Notes under the pieces: model-generated
What the model was told of the DNA's origin: nothing
The model's database searches: none
What the model saw: only the letters and a program-made list of their open reading frames with translations
Shown: in pieces, positions 1 through 14,333 of the stretch
How the letters are laid out: every line of letters starts with the position of its first letter
How positions within the stretch are numbered: the stretch's first letter is position 1
DNA from: Ophthalmolycus amberensis
Lineage: Eukaryota > Chordata > Actinopteri > Perciformes > Zoarcidae
Length of the DNA stretch: 64,000 nucleotides
Assembly: GCA_024529925.1 (NCBI GenBank)
Contig: JAFEUB010001043.1
Location: 131,501 to 195,500 of the forward strand
Direction: 5' to 3'
Translations under genes and position numbers: made by a program

Positions 1-3000
1 CTTTTTAAGATGAACTGTTTCAATTTATGCTTGATAATCTCCATTTTGTTCATGCCTGCAATAGTTCCCTGCAAAGTCAACTTTTTGCACATTTGTGAGA
101 CTACCTGTTTTGTTAAATCTTGTCATAAAAAAAATCCTCCCTTTATTTGGTGAGAAACTATTGTTGATTTTGCTGTGCAGTACACTCCCAACATCATTCT
201 CAATGCAATCACAGGAGAGTAGCAGGAGCAGTATTTTTCTGAATTTGATTGACTCCTTACGACAATGTCTTTTTTTTTTTTTTTTAATGTCTTGATTTAT
301 TGCGATTTAGGAAGACAGCACTGCATTTAAAAGTCGTGTTTGTGCTGCTGTTGTTCACCAAAGGTTCTGGAGTACAGGGGAGCAAAACACAGAGCGCCTC
401 CGATTTATCACTTGGAAACTGGGTGCATGCGGCCTAAAGTGTACCCATTGTCTTTGATAGCAGAAAGGTGTAAAGCCACTATAAAGCACAACAGGAAACA
501 AAGGGATGAAGGATGAGGAGTACAGTGTCTTGGGGCAGTGGAGATACAGTCAAGTATCTGTCAGATAAATTGCAGTGAAGTAAACAGTATTTACATTAAA
601 TAAAACAGATGCCCTCATTTTTGCGGGAGCAGGTTCAGCATACAAGGAGAAGCAGGTGGTACCTATAATATAACATCATTTTACTGACAGTATAATCAAA
701 TGTGGCCCTTTCGTCCATCTGGTAGTTCAAACTGAAGTGAAACCAACAAACAGTTTAACTTCTGTTAGACTATTAAATATGAAAGCACTGGCGTCTTTAG
801 ATAGAGTCGCGCAGCTAACAGTCGGCCTGCTGCACCGGATGATACTGCAACTCTTATTGTTGACTTTTATTGTTTTTGTTGCTGGTTTTATTGCTTTAAG
901 TGTTTTCAATCAATCAATATGGCCGTGAGAGACTGACTGCAGTAAGAAGTTTTCATTGCCATACTTGCTAAACACCTAGGAACACATTAATAACATTCAC
1001 TGCCAGCCAAAAAAAAAAAGACCATATTACATTTAAAGTTTTCTCTGAAGCAATGTATTCATAAATGTGATAGAAATAACTGTTATAAGTACTTTTAAGT
1101 AACATAGATAACTCTAAGGAGGCACCTGTGACAGACAGCTGTACTGTATAAATATGTCCAAACTTTAAAGTTTATTTTTGAAGCTCCTTGAAAACTTGGT
1201 TTTGAATCTTAAGCATTTCTTGAAATGTCTGCATGCCCTGTGCGCAGGTGCTGGCTCACTGCTACATGTTTTATTGAGACACCTAAAGGAGCCGTCGTTA
1301 GGGTCATTAGTTCCACCTGTGTGATTCCTGTTGTGACAAGGACCTGTGGCTCAGATCCTAATTAGTGCTTCATTAGACGCAGCTGTTAAAACGTATGTAG
1401 ACAGCTTCAGAATTAAAAGTAACGAATATACAGAGCAGTATGTTTAATTGACCTAATCCCGAAATAAAAAGGTACACTACAGCTGACTGTCTTTCTTACT
1501 TTTATTATCTAATTTGAGGTTATTCATAATGAAATTATCATAAAATTGCTTGGAATCAACCCAACATAATAAAATACAATACTCAAAACGTTTTGACTGC
1601 CGGTGTATAACGGTCTTTTCGTGATGTTGGTTTTGGATTGTATAAGTAGTTCATATTTCAACATGGGAACAGAAGGGGAGGCAACTTAAGTGCAGGAAAA
1701 CACCCACTGTAAATGCCATGTTGTGTAGCAGAGAGATTATTTTGCTATCTTTGCTTGCTGCTTCGTATAATTCTAGTGATAAAGACGCACTCAGCAAACT
1801 GCTGTCCTAACTGAAATAAGATGAGAAGAAAAACAAACTCACGTACAAAGCACTTTATTCTTCCTTGTATACCTTTTGATGTCGCAAATAAATATGTATA
1901 TAATTCTGGTCGTTTCTCCTTTTTGGAAACCTGGTTTAAAGATACATAAAATGCATGCAATGCAAAAATAAAACATTTTTCTTCTCTAAAGCAGCCACTA
2001 GATGCCTCTGCAGCCATTTCTATTGTAGAGAAGTTCAGCAGAATACACTGAACCACGTGTTCCCTCTAGCGGTGAACCATGGAAGCAGCATAGGAGTTCA
2101 AACCTGCATCATGAAGTCTGAACTCAAGAATGTTTCTAAAATAAACCACATTAAGATGATAGCTAATACCCCATAGAACACATGGATTCGTTTTGAGCTG
2201 TTGTGTGTGTTGGTATGAAAGCTAAAGAACATTGTGAATGAGGAGGAAGGGCTGACTGCTTACACTGGGGGGGCATCGCAGTGGCTGCGGTATCTCACGA
2301 GACACACCATAATGGCGCCCTGATGAATTCTCAATAAACACTGCAGATGGCTGATGCTGAACTGATCTGACTTATATTTCTAAAAGTGGCTCGGAATTGA
2401 GTAAAACACCACACCTGGTGCCAATTAGCCAATCAGCTAATCGTGTATAGCTAGAAGAACAGGTGTGCTCCACCTACTTTTAGAAAAATTATATTTTCTA
2501 TAAATTATTGCATTTGATTCTAGCGAGGTGCTGCCTTTCTATTTCAAAAAAGAAATTCCAAGCTCCACATCCCTGGAAGAAGCAATGGGGTGCACATCTA
2601 AATGAATGGAGCCTTTTTAGTGGATTTTCTGCAATACAGCCACAGCTACTCACACACTGTACGGCTGGCCCGGTTCAGAGGGACACCTTCGCTTTTAACG
2701 CAGCTCTTTAACAAGTGCTTACGAGGTAGTGTTGGTCAAAAGCAAGGCACAAACAATGTAAACAATCCCTGCCTGGGACATGTAAGACTACTCATTTGGA
2801 CTCTAGTCTCAGAATCTTCAAAACTGTCCAGATCTGATGACTTTATGATTCACTGGCCATCAAGGCTGTGATTTGCAAAATGAATGTGGCGAACAGTTTG
2901 TGCAGTGGAGGTCTGTGACCCCCTGCTGGCCGCTTTCAGTAACAAGGTCAGAATTTCTTTGTAGCTTTTTTAGATGATTTAAAATAGCAGAAAATCTAAT

Positions 3001-5472
3001 AGGACACAAGCAAACGACAGTATGTGGGTATGAAATCTATGGAATTATTTTTGTATTTCAAATCAGAGGGGATTGTATAATGAGAATATTTTAAAGTTAG
3101 GATTTGTGTACATTTAGTTTCACGAGAAGCAGCTGTGGACATTGTCGACGTATCTGCACGGTTGAGATGTTGTGGACTTACAGATTCTCGCTCCGTTTCT
3201 AAACTTGAGTTACTTTGAGCAGAAGAAGCAAAGGAAGAAAGGGAAAAATTTGAGAGTGACACCGAAGACACCAAAACCTCCGAACTTTAGACTTGTTGAC
3301 AGGTAGATCAGAAGCATCCATGGGGGGGGGGAGGGATTTGGCACGTGTGCAGTAATTCCACTGCAAATCTCAGGTGCTGCTTGAAATAAAGACTCCTAAG
3401 GAATTTCACAGAGGGTTCAGTGAGGCTTACCGTCATTGCAGACAGAACCAGGCTCATTGCAGCTTGTATGAAATGTGCTTCGGGGTGCATCAACATGCGG
3501 AGCAGCTCATTGCATGTCCTGACCTCTGACATTGTGAGGATATCAGCACTGCATTTTGACAAAAAGCTCTCATAGCTGTGTTTGCTGTTTGCTGGGGTAC
3601 TTTCCCGACATCAATATGCAAAGTATCTCCATTTTCCCCCATAATTAAATCATTTCTGTCCAGATTTTAATCAAGTTAAAACTCCCCAATTTCAGGCAAA
3701 CAAGAGACTTCCCCTTTCAGGTTTGTCCTGTCTTGATCTTCCTTTAATTACACATCCTCCATCCCTGTCTTGTCAGCTCCTCGCTGTTCCCATGCCCACA
3801 CATTGGACCTCTGAACCTGAGGAGAACTGGAGAGGCACTTCTGTCGGTGGAGGAAAAAGATGAAAAGAGGGAAATGAGGAGGAAGGGGCAAGCTGCTCAG
3901 TGACCGCAGGCCTCGAGGCTATCGGCTTTTCATTAGCCGGTAAGTGAGTGAGTGAATGACTGTGATCGGTGGAATGGTAAAATAGGAGAAGCCATGCTGG
4001 GCCACGTCGGCTATTAGGGTGATTTGGGGGCTCCCACTGACTCCCATTGTGCATTGTCTCCGAAGTGAGCAACCGAGGCTCAACAGTGAGCCTTTGTGTG
4101 GGGCATTTAACTGCCTGTTAGCATGCTAATTATGGGATGTGTGTGTGTGTGACAGTGTGCGTCCACCATCTTCTCGACCTTTCCATCCCTCCGTCTCTCT
4201 CCTGGGATTTAAACTCCTCCAATTCCTCTTCCCATGTCACATCTTCTTTCCCTAAGGCATTAGTGCACCACTGAGCTCTGTGTTACTGTTTTACCACTTT
4301 TTTCAAGCTTGGTCCTTTTGTGTCCATTTTCTTCACTTCTGTCGTTATTTCTAAATCTGTGTGCTCCCAGTGTCTTATTTTTTTTAATTTTTATTAATCA
4401 GCTGCCTCTGATTCTGCTACGCTTGAATCCGCTTCGCTCTCACTCCGACATTTAAACAAGCCTCTCTCACAGTCAGGGCGGGACATTGTCCTCACATTTA
4501 GCTGTGGAAAAACCCCATTTCAGACATGCCCTTCTTTCATAAGTGACAACTTGTCCTGCAAACTTTTCGGGCCATCTGTGCTTCGTTCTCACCTGTCTGA
4601 CCCGTCGCTGCATCAGGGGTGTACGATTACAGATTCCAAAAATATTTTTGGGCCAAAGAGAGCCGTCCTAGAAGGGAGAAGAACGAGCCCGGCAACGTGC
4701 TTTCCAAGAGTTTGACACAACGACATGAAAACCTGTCAAACACGTTACAATGAATCCAAGAGGGTGTTTCTGTTATTTTGTACACCACTGGGTTGGCATG
4801 CGTTATATTACACAGGTGTTTATTTTATTGTGTCCAGGTGATGATCGGAAGCCAGGTAGCACTCTGCATACATTGTGCATCTATTATGGTTCTTTATTGA
4901 GATTAAGATCATCTTTCTTTATCGGACTCCTGTTTTTGGGACATTTACAGAGGTATTCAGTCAACAGTTTGGACCCTCCCTACAACGACTATGTTGTCCA
5001 AGAGGACACGTCTTTATCCAAACAACAGGCTAACTCAGTAGCTTTTGCTTGTCTAGAAGCAAAAGACACATATTCAGTGGATTAGAGATCTTATGCAGTT
5101 TCTCCACCTAGAAAAGACAAAGATGCTCGTAGAGGCTCAACTGACAGGTTCTCATACAGACGGACTTAAACTGCACTCCGTCCTACAGGTCTAGATGTGG
5201 ATGATCTCCTGTTGGACTGTATAGGCTCCATTAAGCCTGCACTTATCATTTGGATAGATGTTTCAATATTGTTGTTGTTATTCTTTAAAGATGATGTCAT
5301 GATTTGTAATGCTCTATGAAAAGATACACTTTTTTTTTTCTCTTTCTTTGTTTGTCTGTTGTCTGAAATATCACTGTTTATGCAATGTTTTTGTGCAATA
5401 TCTTGTGTTATAAACAATGGGAATTATTATTTTCTTTGGCCAAAGAATTAAAGCTAAGATGAGAAGAAATAC

Positions 5473-5544
<72 letters not shown>

Positions 5545-7700
5545 TATAAAGGTTAGGGTCAGCCTCGGTGCTGCATACTTGCAATAAAAGTAAAACATGT
5601 AAAGATAAATTCATGCCAGAATACATTCATTATCTCATTTTTTTATTATCAACCTTTAAAATGTTTTACTTTTGCTTTAAAAAATCACGAGAGGCAACAA
5701 CATTCCACAACCTGGCAAACACAAACTCTGCATGTCCCGTCATCCAGACATCCATTCAAACTGAATCCCATCAAGTCTCCATCTCTCCTCCATTGAATAT
5801 CAATGCATATCCACATCCCATTCAGATGAATGGGAAACCAATCAAACCAAACCAATCAATGCGCTCTGATGTCACTTGATGTCGCTTAAATAGAATTATT
5901 GTAACTGATCAGGACGAAATACAATTGAACAGACACAACACTGAACGGTAACAAGCGTCTCTCGCTGACCACAACAAGGGCGGCTTTGTTTGTTGGGCCT
6001 GACAACTTGAACCCTTACACTGATGTTATTTCTGATCTAAGCTCTAGTCTAGGCTGAATGTGAGTAACAGGGTTACAGGTGCTGAAAATTTAAAAAGCTC
6101 CATCGCTCAAGCAGTAAAGTCGTCCTGCAGTTTTTTTTGTATTTACGTATTTATGTATATATTTGCTGTCTATCCACGCAAATTCATGCACTATGTATCA
6201 TGAACTTAAAAGAGCATTTGTTCACATTGTTCGCTTCCTCAGATTAACTGCAATTGAATTGTCTAATCACACTTAATCAATTTTTATGGCCGTTTGTCAG
6301 GAACTTTTTCAATATATGATCTCTGTAAATCATCTGGTGATATTGCACGAGGTGATTTGTCGTGTTTATTACAAGCACACTCTTTGAACTGAGTCAATAA
6401 GCTTCACATTTTGTACCCTCTTCCTAAACAGATGTGGTTCGTTCTTGTATTTGTTGTCCTCACATGCACACCTTGTCAGAGATTAATGTTCATTATTGTC
6501 TGCTTTAATGGGCAATACACTTTTTTATTTGTCTAGTGTTGTCTCTTGATTTGTTGCCCACATGATGTTTGATCTCTCCGTATGTGAACGACTTTTGTTT
6601 TTTCAGCGTGCACCGAAAGGCACTGCATGCGCATGCCTGTCTGTCTGTGTGTGTGTGACTGTGTGTATGTGTTTGCCTGTCAACTGTTGGGTACGCAGAT
6701 GCCTTCCTGCAAGTAGTGTCTGCGTCTGCCTGTATATTGCAGTTATGTGTGTGTGAGAGCAGCTGTGGGCCCTGTGTTTGAACTCTAGCTCACATGGGCA
6801 GAGCGAGGGAAGGCCGCAGGGTGAGAAGGCAATGGGAGAGGGGACTGATGTCCGACAAACTCGCCATCTCCCTCTCCCCTTTCATCTCCCTCTCCCAGGA
6901 CCGAACAACGGACTCTTTCATTCAGGCATCTTTGCGGCCAGCCGCCCCCAGACCCTCGAGGCCCCCACCCGTTCACGCTGCTTAATTCAATGTTCCGAGA
7001 AAAACTCATGATTGGAAAGTGACTCTGTTATCCGCCTCCTTTTTCCATATCTCCTCCTAAGAAGCATCAGCCCTCTTCCTGTTCTCAGTCCCCCCCCCCC
7101 TCCGCTCGCATCAAAACAGCTTCTGTCCTGTAAACACAAAGGAAGTAAAACCCAGGTCAGTCCACTCTCAGAGCTGGACAACACGCTGACGGTGAAGGGC
7201 ACGCCCAGCGAGCATTCAACGATTGGTACAATTAAGATGGCAGAGCATTCCATCATGAAAGTGATGTTACATTACCGATTGTAGTGCTCCGAATGCAATT
7301 TTGGTCCCTTTCTAAGGACCAGCATTCACTCATCCTGATGCACGACATCAGTTTATCTATCAAGTGACGGTTTCGAATGACTCAGAGCAGCTCTTCATCT
7401 GCACAATGACATAATTGAGCGACACAAATTACCTACTTCAGCTCCTTCGGTGCAACATTAACTGGAAAGTGAATTCATTCTAAAAACAACAATGATTATA
7501 TCGACAATAAATAGACACAATATATGTAGACATATGTAGACAAAGTAACAATGCTGTCCGAGAAACAAAAGTACAAAGCATGTCAAAATACTCACAGCAC
7601 GTACTGTAGCGACTATATTGCACAATATGTCTTTTTCAAAACTACCCATAATCAATACAGCAGATACAAGTCATGAGCCATCATCAGGACCAAAGCTGGC
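1..7700. other. Upstream non-coding flank, no gene recognised
   Basis: I see no splice-supported coding exon on either strand. The open frames here are short, lack family signatures and often run through low-complexity DNA. Contents are AT-rich unique-looking sequence, T and A runs, and a long AC microsatellite at 5477-5541. Given the position upstream of sox10, regulatory elements are possible, but none can be named from sequence alone. Confidence 0.6.
5477..5541. repeat. (AC)n microsatellite, about 32 units
   Basis: An uninterrupted AC dinucleotide run of about 64 bases in intergenic DNA. The open frames that cross it on the minus strand are poly-Cys/Val artefacts of the repeat. Confidence 0.98.
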
Positions 7701-7880
7701 GTTACATTACATTACAGTCACTCAGCAGACGCTTTTATCCACAGCGACCGACAATTCAGATTCTATGACATTCATCCACCGTGTCTTGCTCAAGGACACA
7801 TCAACATGCGACGAGCGGGGATGAAATCTCCGACCCTCTGATCGAAGGACGGCCCTGCTCTCCACTCAGCCACAGTCGCC
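7701..7880 (-). mobile_element. tRNA-derived SINE-like element
   Basis: Read on the minus strand, the element begins near 7880 with a tRNA-like head. It has an A-box-like TGGCTGAGTGGAGAG, then a degenerate B-box-like stretch around GGTCGGAGATTTCATCCC. A body follows containing TGTCCTTGAGCAAGACAC, which is typical of fish SINEs. The far end (7701-7750) carries the core AGCAGACGCTTTTATCC and a TTACATTACATTACAG tract. The same core recurs at 37346-37400. The family name cannot be fixed without a repeat library. Confidence 0.75.
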
Positions 7881-9579
7881 TGTTGACTTCTCCGAGAAAG
7901 TTCTTTCATGAAGAAAATCTTTCCACTTTATTCGGTACAGCTAGCTTAAATAAATGCAGACTAAAGGTCCTGCAATGAATTCTACTTTCATAAAGGTTAT
8001 AATGTTTTGTTGTTGTTGTTGAAACAGGTTAATAGAGCTGATTATTCGACTTTAAGGTCATTTTGGAGGCTGATTAGAGTTTATTTGCCAACCTAATTGA
8101 TTTAAAATGAGGGTGAACTGATAAATAAAGTATTGGAACTAAAAATACTCATCTTGCATGATTGTATTATTGTATTCTGTTTTATAATTGGTTTATTAAT
8201 AGTGATGCATTATAATGTGGAAGCTGCATTTAATGTTGAGTTACAGTTTGAATTACAACTGTATTTGCTGTCAGGTAGTTTATAGGAATGCATCATGTTT
8301 TATAAAATGATCAGGTATCAGGAATAGGTATTAGTTGTTAGGCAACCAAGGCTCCTGTGAGTGGTATATCATATTGCATTATTATTATCACGCATGCATT
8401 CATTTATAACAATGCATCAGATTTTATAAGCACAATGTTTCGTATGATCGTTCCTAGCAAAGCCAGTTCAAAGCACAATAATTCCCTCTTAAACGTAGGA
8501 AATAAGTAAGAAATATTTTGAGATGTTTTCAAGTGAATGTAAAATGTAACTTTCCACCACTGTTTGCAAGTATCTGAAATGCATATTTTTGTTCTCAGCC
8601 AGCAGGACGTCAAGCTAAATTTGATATTTAATGAGAATTTTGTTTTGTATTCCGGGGGGAGATTCATTCAAATCGGACATTTTTAGAGAGGCACATCAAT
8701 GCTGTGCGATGACGTCCCAAACAGCAACCAGGCAGACAGACAGCAGCAGTAGCATCCTAACAAAGGACCCCCTTGTTCCCAGCTGAATTCTTGAACATCA
8801 TTTTCTGCATTTTCCTGCAAATGACTCAATCTCCACGTCCCTCGCCTCTCATTCCGCCCAATTATCATTTATCAAGCATGTCCCCTCATCTTACAGAGAA
8901 CGGTTGTTTGGGGGGGTTTTCAAATCTTGCCATGAAATCTGCTTACATGTGTCGGGATGTGTCACATACACGTGAAGAGAGGTGGATTTAAGAGAATAAC
9001 GTGGCTGATGTTGTTGCTCCGAGAGGGAGACGGGAGAGAGTTGTGAGGGACACAAGGCAACATTGAGGATTCTCTTGTTCTGCCTCAATCGCCCCCTTTT
9101 TTCTCTTTCCCCTCTTGTTGCCGTCACAGCTGCAGCAGGGCTCCGTGACCGCACAGCTCTAAGGGCTGGTCCTATTTTGATGCAAAAGGGCGTGATGCTT
9201 GTCAGTGTGTTAATGGCTGCTCAGTGCATCTGTGGCTAAGTATAAAAAAGTTAGCGATGTAAGCCTGAATTGATGGCTCTAAAGGTCAAAAGGCCGTGTG
9301 TCCCGACATTAACACCTGGCCAACTATGAAAGTAAAAACTTTTCATTCATGTCATACTCTATAATGGTAATCCACACATCTGAACAGCACCACCACTGTT
9401 CTATCATGGACATTTTGTTCTGCTTGAACTTCAACTTAACGCAACTAAGATGCATGAAACCTTTTCATTTCATTCGCAAGGGGTGATACACTGTGCAATC
9501 TGATGTAAGTCACTTACACATTACTGAAATTACATCGAAGTGTTTCAAGCCAAACATCGACAAGTCAGTCAGATGATCA
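7881..9579. other. Intergenic, nothing recognised
   Basis: AT-rich sequence without coding or repeat signatures that I can support on either strand. Confidence 0.5.
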
Positions 9580-10020
9580 CAGCAGCACTTTGAGCTAAAT
9601 GCTAACGTCATTATGCTAACATGTTCACAGTTGACAGTGCTAACATGCTGACGTTTAGCAGGCATAATGTCGACCATGTTCGCCGTCTTAGTTCAGCGTG
9701 TTAGCGTGGCGACGTTGACAAGTCCAGCTGAGGCTGATTAGTTTTGCAGGCATTTAGTTATAAACCAAAGTTTGGGGCAAATTGCAAATGTGACTAGAAG
9801 TTGGTGCTGGGTGAAAAATCAGGGCATCACCAAAGTGACGACAATTCTTCCTGAGCAGTAAAAGTCCGACAGTCATTCGGACCGCTGAGCATCATTGATA
9901 TCTGTCCCAAATTCCATGGCAATGCATCCAATGGTTGTCGAGATATTTTGGTAAAATACAAAAATGTCAACCTGTTGCTGGGCCTAAAGGAAAGGTTGAG
10001 TAATACTCTGGAGACCATGA
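9580..10020 (+). repeat. Dispersed teleost repeat with GCTAAC/CATGCTAAC motifs
   Basis: The stretch runs from GAGCTAAATGCTAACGTC through repeated GCTAACATG words to CCATGGCAATGCATCCAAT and GTCGAGATATTTTGG. I recognise this pattern as a very common interspersed repeat of spiny-rayed fish genomes, usually tens to hundreds of copies on a chromosome. It contains no coding potential here. The exact class and ends are uncertain, and the copy looks diverged. Confidence 0.7.
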
Positions 10021-10544
10021 TTGTCTCTTATTAAAAAAAACTAAGGGCAATCAATCTGACAGAAGAAATGATTTAGTCTGGACCAAAGTTGTGGAAAACC
10101 AGCATGCAGCCATTTTGAATGGCTAAAAAAACACTGCATTACTCCCAAAAAAAACAATAAATTAGCTCGCATTCACTTAAAATGTACCTTTCTGCAAAAC
10201 TGAAGTAATACAAACATGCATCAAAACACTGCAACTCTAAACGCAGTATGATGAGCAATAAATGAGCACAAAACCAACTGCCTGCTGAGAGTGAAGGCAA
10301 GGTCTCAAATGCGAGGGATGATTACAGCATACCAGCAGAGATCAGCAACAGGTAACTAAACTCTCCCTCTGCGTCTCACCTGGGACCCTTACCCCAATAC
10401 CCCTTCCCCACACACCCCACCTCAACCCCCGTGTATCAATTTCCTTTAGATGTTCCCCCTCACACAATTGAAGTAACTAGAGTATTTCCTTTGGCTGGCC
10501 AGTGGAGATATGGAGCAGAACACACAATGGGCTATTCATTAGCA

Positions 10545-10835
10545 ACACACACACACACACACACACACACGTCTTACCCCCATTCATCCCCACCCGACCA
10601 GCACCAGTAGCAGCACCGTCCGTCACACACATTACCAACCATGTCCCTCTGTAACATACATGCATGCATACACATGCAGGCATTCAACAACGCATACATT
10701 ATGCACACACACACACACACACACAATCTCACAAAACCATACAAAAGCCTATGCAAATACGTTCACATACACAGATATAGCACACACATCCCAACTCACT
10801 CCCCAGCTGCAGTGGAAGCTCTTCCAAGTTCTTGC

Positions 10836-10864
<29 letters not shown>
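10545..10864. repeat. Cluster of three (CA)n microsatellites
   Basis: Three separate CA/AC runs lie at about 10545-10570, 10704-10725 and 10836-10864, split by unique sequence. The Thr/His-rich open frames across them on the plus strand and the Cys/Val-rich ones on the minus strand are artefacts of the repeats. Confidence 0.95.
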
Positions 10865-10869
<5 letters not shown>

Positions 10870-11521
10870 GTTTTCTACCCCTCCTCCCTAACCAGTAACT
10901 CAGAGAAAAGACAAGGCGAAAACAATATAATAGTAACTCTGGTGTGAGCACAAAGGCAGGATTCACAGACGTTCGAGAGGGGGACCTATTTAAAAGTAAC
11001 ACAGCTGCATGAATTTATAAAGACAGATGGACAGAGCGACAAGCTCAGGAAGGTCTTGTGAAAGGCTACATTTTTTATTATTATTACCCGTTAGCAGGAT
11101 CCGTGACATTTTAATTGGGGATGTAACTAATATTTATGACGATTAGAGAATAATCTATAAAGGCTAGACGCTCAGTTACTTTCAGTAGATGCCTTTTTAT
11201 TTGGGTATCGGCCTCTAAAACAGAGAGATGGTCTGAAGAAGACGACTCCGAATCCCTACCAGCTCCAGCTGTGTCATTCTATGTCCGACCCTGACCTCTG
11301 ACCTCTCTGTAGGGCAGGGAAATGAGTCTGCAGTATCTTATTATTACTGCTATTATTCCAGAGGAACTCAAGCTTGTATGCTGCTTTTATTTCAAACTAT
11401 AAGACAGAGTTGTAATAACTTAATAACTGCCCACCGGATCCCTCCGCAAGCTTGACTGATTCACTTCAACCAGCAAATTCGGACACACCTGCTCTGACCT
11501 GCACAGGTGCATGCAGGGAGG

Positions 11522-11592
<71 letters not shown>
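11522..11592. repeat. (GA)n microsatellite with one C interruption
   Basis: About 70 bases of AG repeats, interrupted once (GAGCGAG) near 11547. Intergenic. Confidence 0.97.
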
Positions 11593-11595
<3 letters not shown>

Positions 11596-14289
11596 CAGAG
11601 GAGTGGAAGTAGAGTATGTTTCTGAGCAAGAGAGGGATATAAACAGATTTCAGAGGATACAGACTTTTCACAACACCGCACTAACGTCATTCCCCGGTCA
11701 GTTGAGCAGATCGCTGCCTCTTGTGAGTGAGCAGGAATGTGTTTGTGTGAAAAGGGCAAAAAGGGCGATGGCGGCGTCTAGCTGAAGAACGCCGTCTCTT
11801 GTTTCATAACACACAACATAACACAAGTTTCGGATTTGGATTGTAGATTCCACGCATAGTGGGAACGCTACTTTTGTTCTTCTTAACTTAAAAAACATCA
11901 TACCAGCAACATAACTATACAATAGACAAAAAAAACGTTGTATAGTTCAAAGGAAACAAGTAACATACATAACAAAAAGTGTTGTTAGATTTGATACTTT
12001 TCAGATTCATTTTAATGTAAATAAATCACAACAAATAAATAAGAAATATTCGACTTTTCTTGTGTTTTTATCCGGCCGAAACTAATTCATTATATGCTCC
12101 AGTTCCAGTGTGCCAGTTTGTTAAATTCTAACAAATTTGTACATTTATTGTATATTTGTGTTTTGTAGATGTTTACTAGAGAGTGACATCACCTGGCACC
12201 AAAGCTCAGCCAATAGCGGACAGTCAGGCAGAACCTGTCTTCCACCAGCAGATGACTGCGCTCACACGGGTTTGGATTCAAATTTAGAGCTCCATATTCA
12301 CTTTTTAAATTTTTAATTGTTTTGAAGTCAGACTTTGTAAAGTCAGGTAGATTCTGACCCGGGATGATGCGGGTGTAGACTCCCAGGCCAAAGGTCAAAG
12401 GACCGAGTGGCCCGGGTTAGGCCCCTGCTTCGTAGCCTGCTGACCTTTAACTGTCACCCTCCATGTGCTGTGTGTGAGTGTGTGTTTGCTTCACAACAAA
12501 CTACATCATCTCTGTCACATGACAGGTTTAGGTTTGTCAAATGTTCACTGATAGCTTCTTCTCTGGGCTCTCTTGTTTATGTTGTTGTAAAATAATTCAG
12601 TCCATCATAATTATCTTCTCATTTTTCTTCGATGCAGCAAAGTATTTACTTTAAAAACAAAAACTCTTTTTAATGTGCAGTGAGTCCCAATAGTTGCATG
12701 TGTGTGTGCACAGTGAAACCAAATGAAGAATCAAAGCATTATTGTTACTTTTAAACGTACATTTTGTGTGATCATTATTCTTCATCAACCTAATAAGTTT
12801 ATTCATGTCAATAATTTAGTTCAAGTTCAATCATTGACTGCCTATTATTCCTTCAGGTCGCAGGCCTGGTTTCATTTCACCGAGACAAATTTCATTTAGG
12901 TTTTGTTTAGTATTTTAAATATTTCATTTTATTGTAATTATTCAAAAGTGTAAAACAAAGTGTACTTTTTACAATAAGGAGTATCAACCAGAATACGTGA
13001 CAGAAGAAATAACGATCTGAAACAACAGACGCATTCACAATGTTTTGGCTCATGAGGATTTCATGCATGTTTCTATTTGGCAGCCTTTAAAAAAAAAGTA
13101 AAACAATTTGCAGCACTCGTGCATTATCAGTAGCATTATCATATAATTACACTTTGTTTTTGAAACATTTCATCAATCTTTATTTGCTTAATTAAATGTC
13201 TCTCATTCTGAGCAAAGTCAGCAGACTGTCCAGTCATCCATCATTTTATTTATCAGGTTATTTAGGAACTCATCAAGCAAGAATAGATGTTTCTTCTCTT
13301 TTCTCAAGGCCTGTAGCTTGAGGTTCTCACTGATAAGTCTTACAAATACCAAGAGGTTCGTTAGAAAACATAGGCTATTGTTGAAGCATTTAAATACGAC
13401 CCGGTCCCTGCCTAATGTAATATTGTGGCCATAGAAGCATGTGTAGCATTCATTGACATTTGTTGTCCAAACGGCATCAATTCAGGTAGCAGTGTACATG
13501 TTGGGCCTGTTCACATCTGTCCATCTTCATTATTTGCGCACACACACACACACACACACTCCAAAAACCAGCACTCACGTCAGACCGAGGCCGGGCCGCA
13601 AATCCTCCGCTGCGCAGCGGGAGAGAAATCCCCAGAGTGGCTGTCTGAAGATCCCCGGTTTAAAGCTCCAGGAGCTGGACAGTCCCGCCACAGCTCACCC
13701 GGGGCTGAGTCGCCGCTCCTGGAGCATTTTTGTCTATATGTCAGAGTTTGTTGAGACGCGGACAAAGAGTGGCGGTAGAAGGGAAAGACACAAGCTATTC
13801 CCTTCTCTTCTTTTCTTTTTTCACATGCACAAAACTGCTTTTTGTTCCCCACTTCTTCTTCTTTTTTTTCATTTAAGGGGGAAGGGGGTGCTCGTTTTGA
13901 TCACATGATTACAATTCACCTGAGATAAAACAAAGGGGGCAAAGAAAAGGAGTGGAGAGGAGGAATGGGACAAAGAGATGCAGTCATGGTTGCAGGATTC
14001 CCTTATCGTCGTCAACATTAACTGATAATGAAAAAAAAAAGTGGCGATTTTTGGATTGGGTGCCAGTGTGTCGCATGGCGGGGATACAAGGGGTCATTGT
14101 TGTGAAGAACAGCGCTTGTGTTTGTGTCCGTGCGGCCCATAATGTCCCCGCTCGTCTCTCCTTTCCGCGTCACTGTTTGGTTTTATAAACGCGCTCCGTG
14201 GATCTCAGTCAGAGGCGCTAATGCAATTGGAAAACTCACATGAGATTCGTTCCAGTTTTGCTAATTTTCTTCATGAAGTGTGGCACAGT

Positions 14290-14291
<2 letters not shown>

Positions 14292-14333
<42 letters not shown>
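14292..14333. repeat. (GA)n microsatellite
   Basis: About 40 bases of AG repeat with a GAGCGAGA interruption near its right end. Intergenic, roughly 4 kb upstream of the sox10 start codon. Confidence 0.95.

Noticed and set aside
4750..5085. 111-codon open frame on the plus strand
   Set aside because: No family signature, no splice or promoter context, in AT-rich intergenic DNA. Length is within chance.
7816..7880. Possible tRNA gene on the minus strand
   Set aside because: The A and B boxes are degenerate and it is attached to a SINE body, so it is a retroposed tRNA-like head and not a functional tRNA.
11118..11180. Possible regulatory AT-rich motif cluster
   Set aside because: Resembles diverged ATTAATCGATTA-type repeat debris frequent in fish genomes, and no conserved feature could be shown.
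13453..13908. 151-codon open frame on the plus strand
   Set aside because: Runs through a CA repeat and has no recognisable domain.
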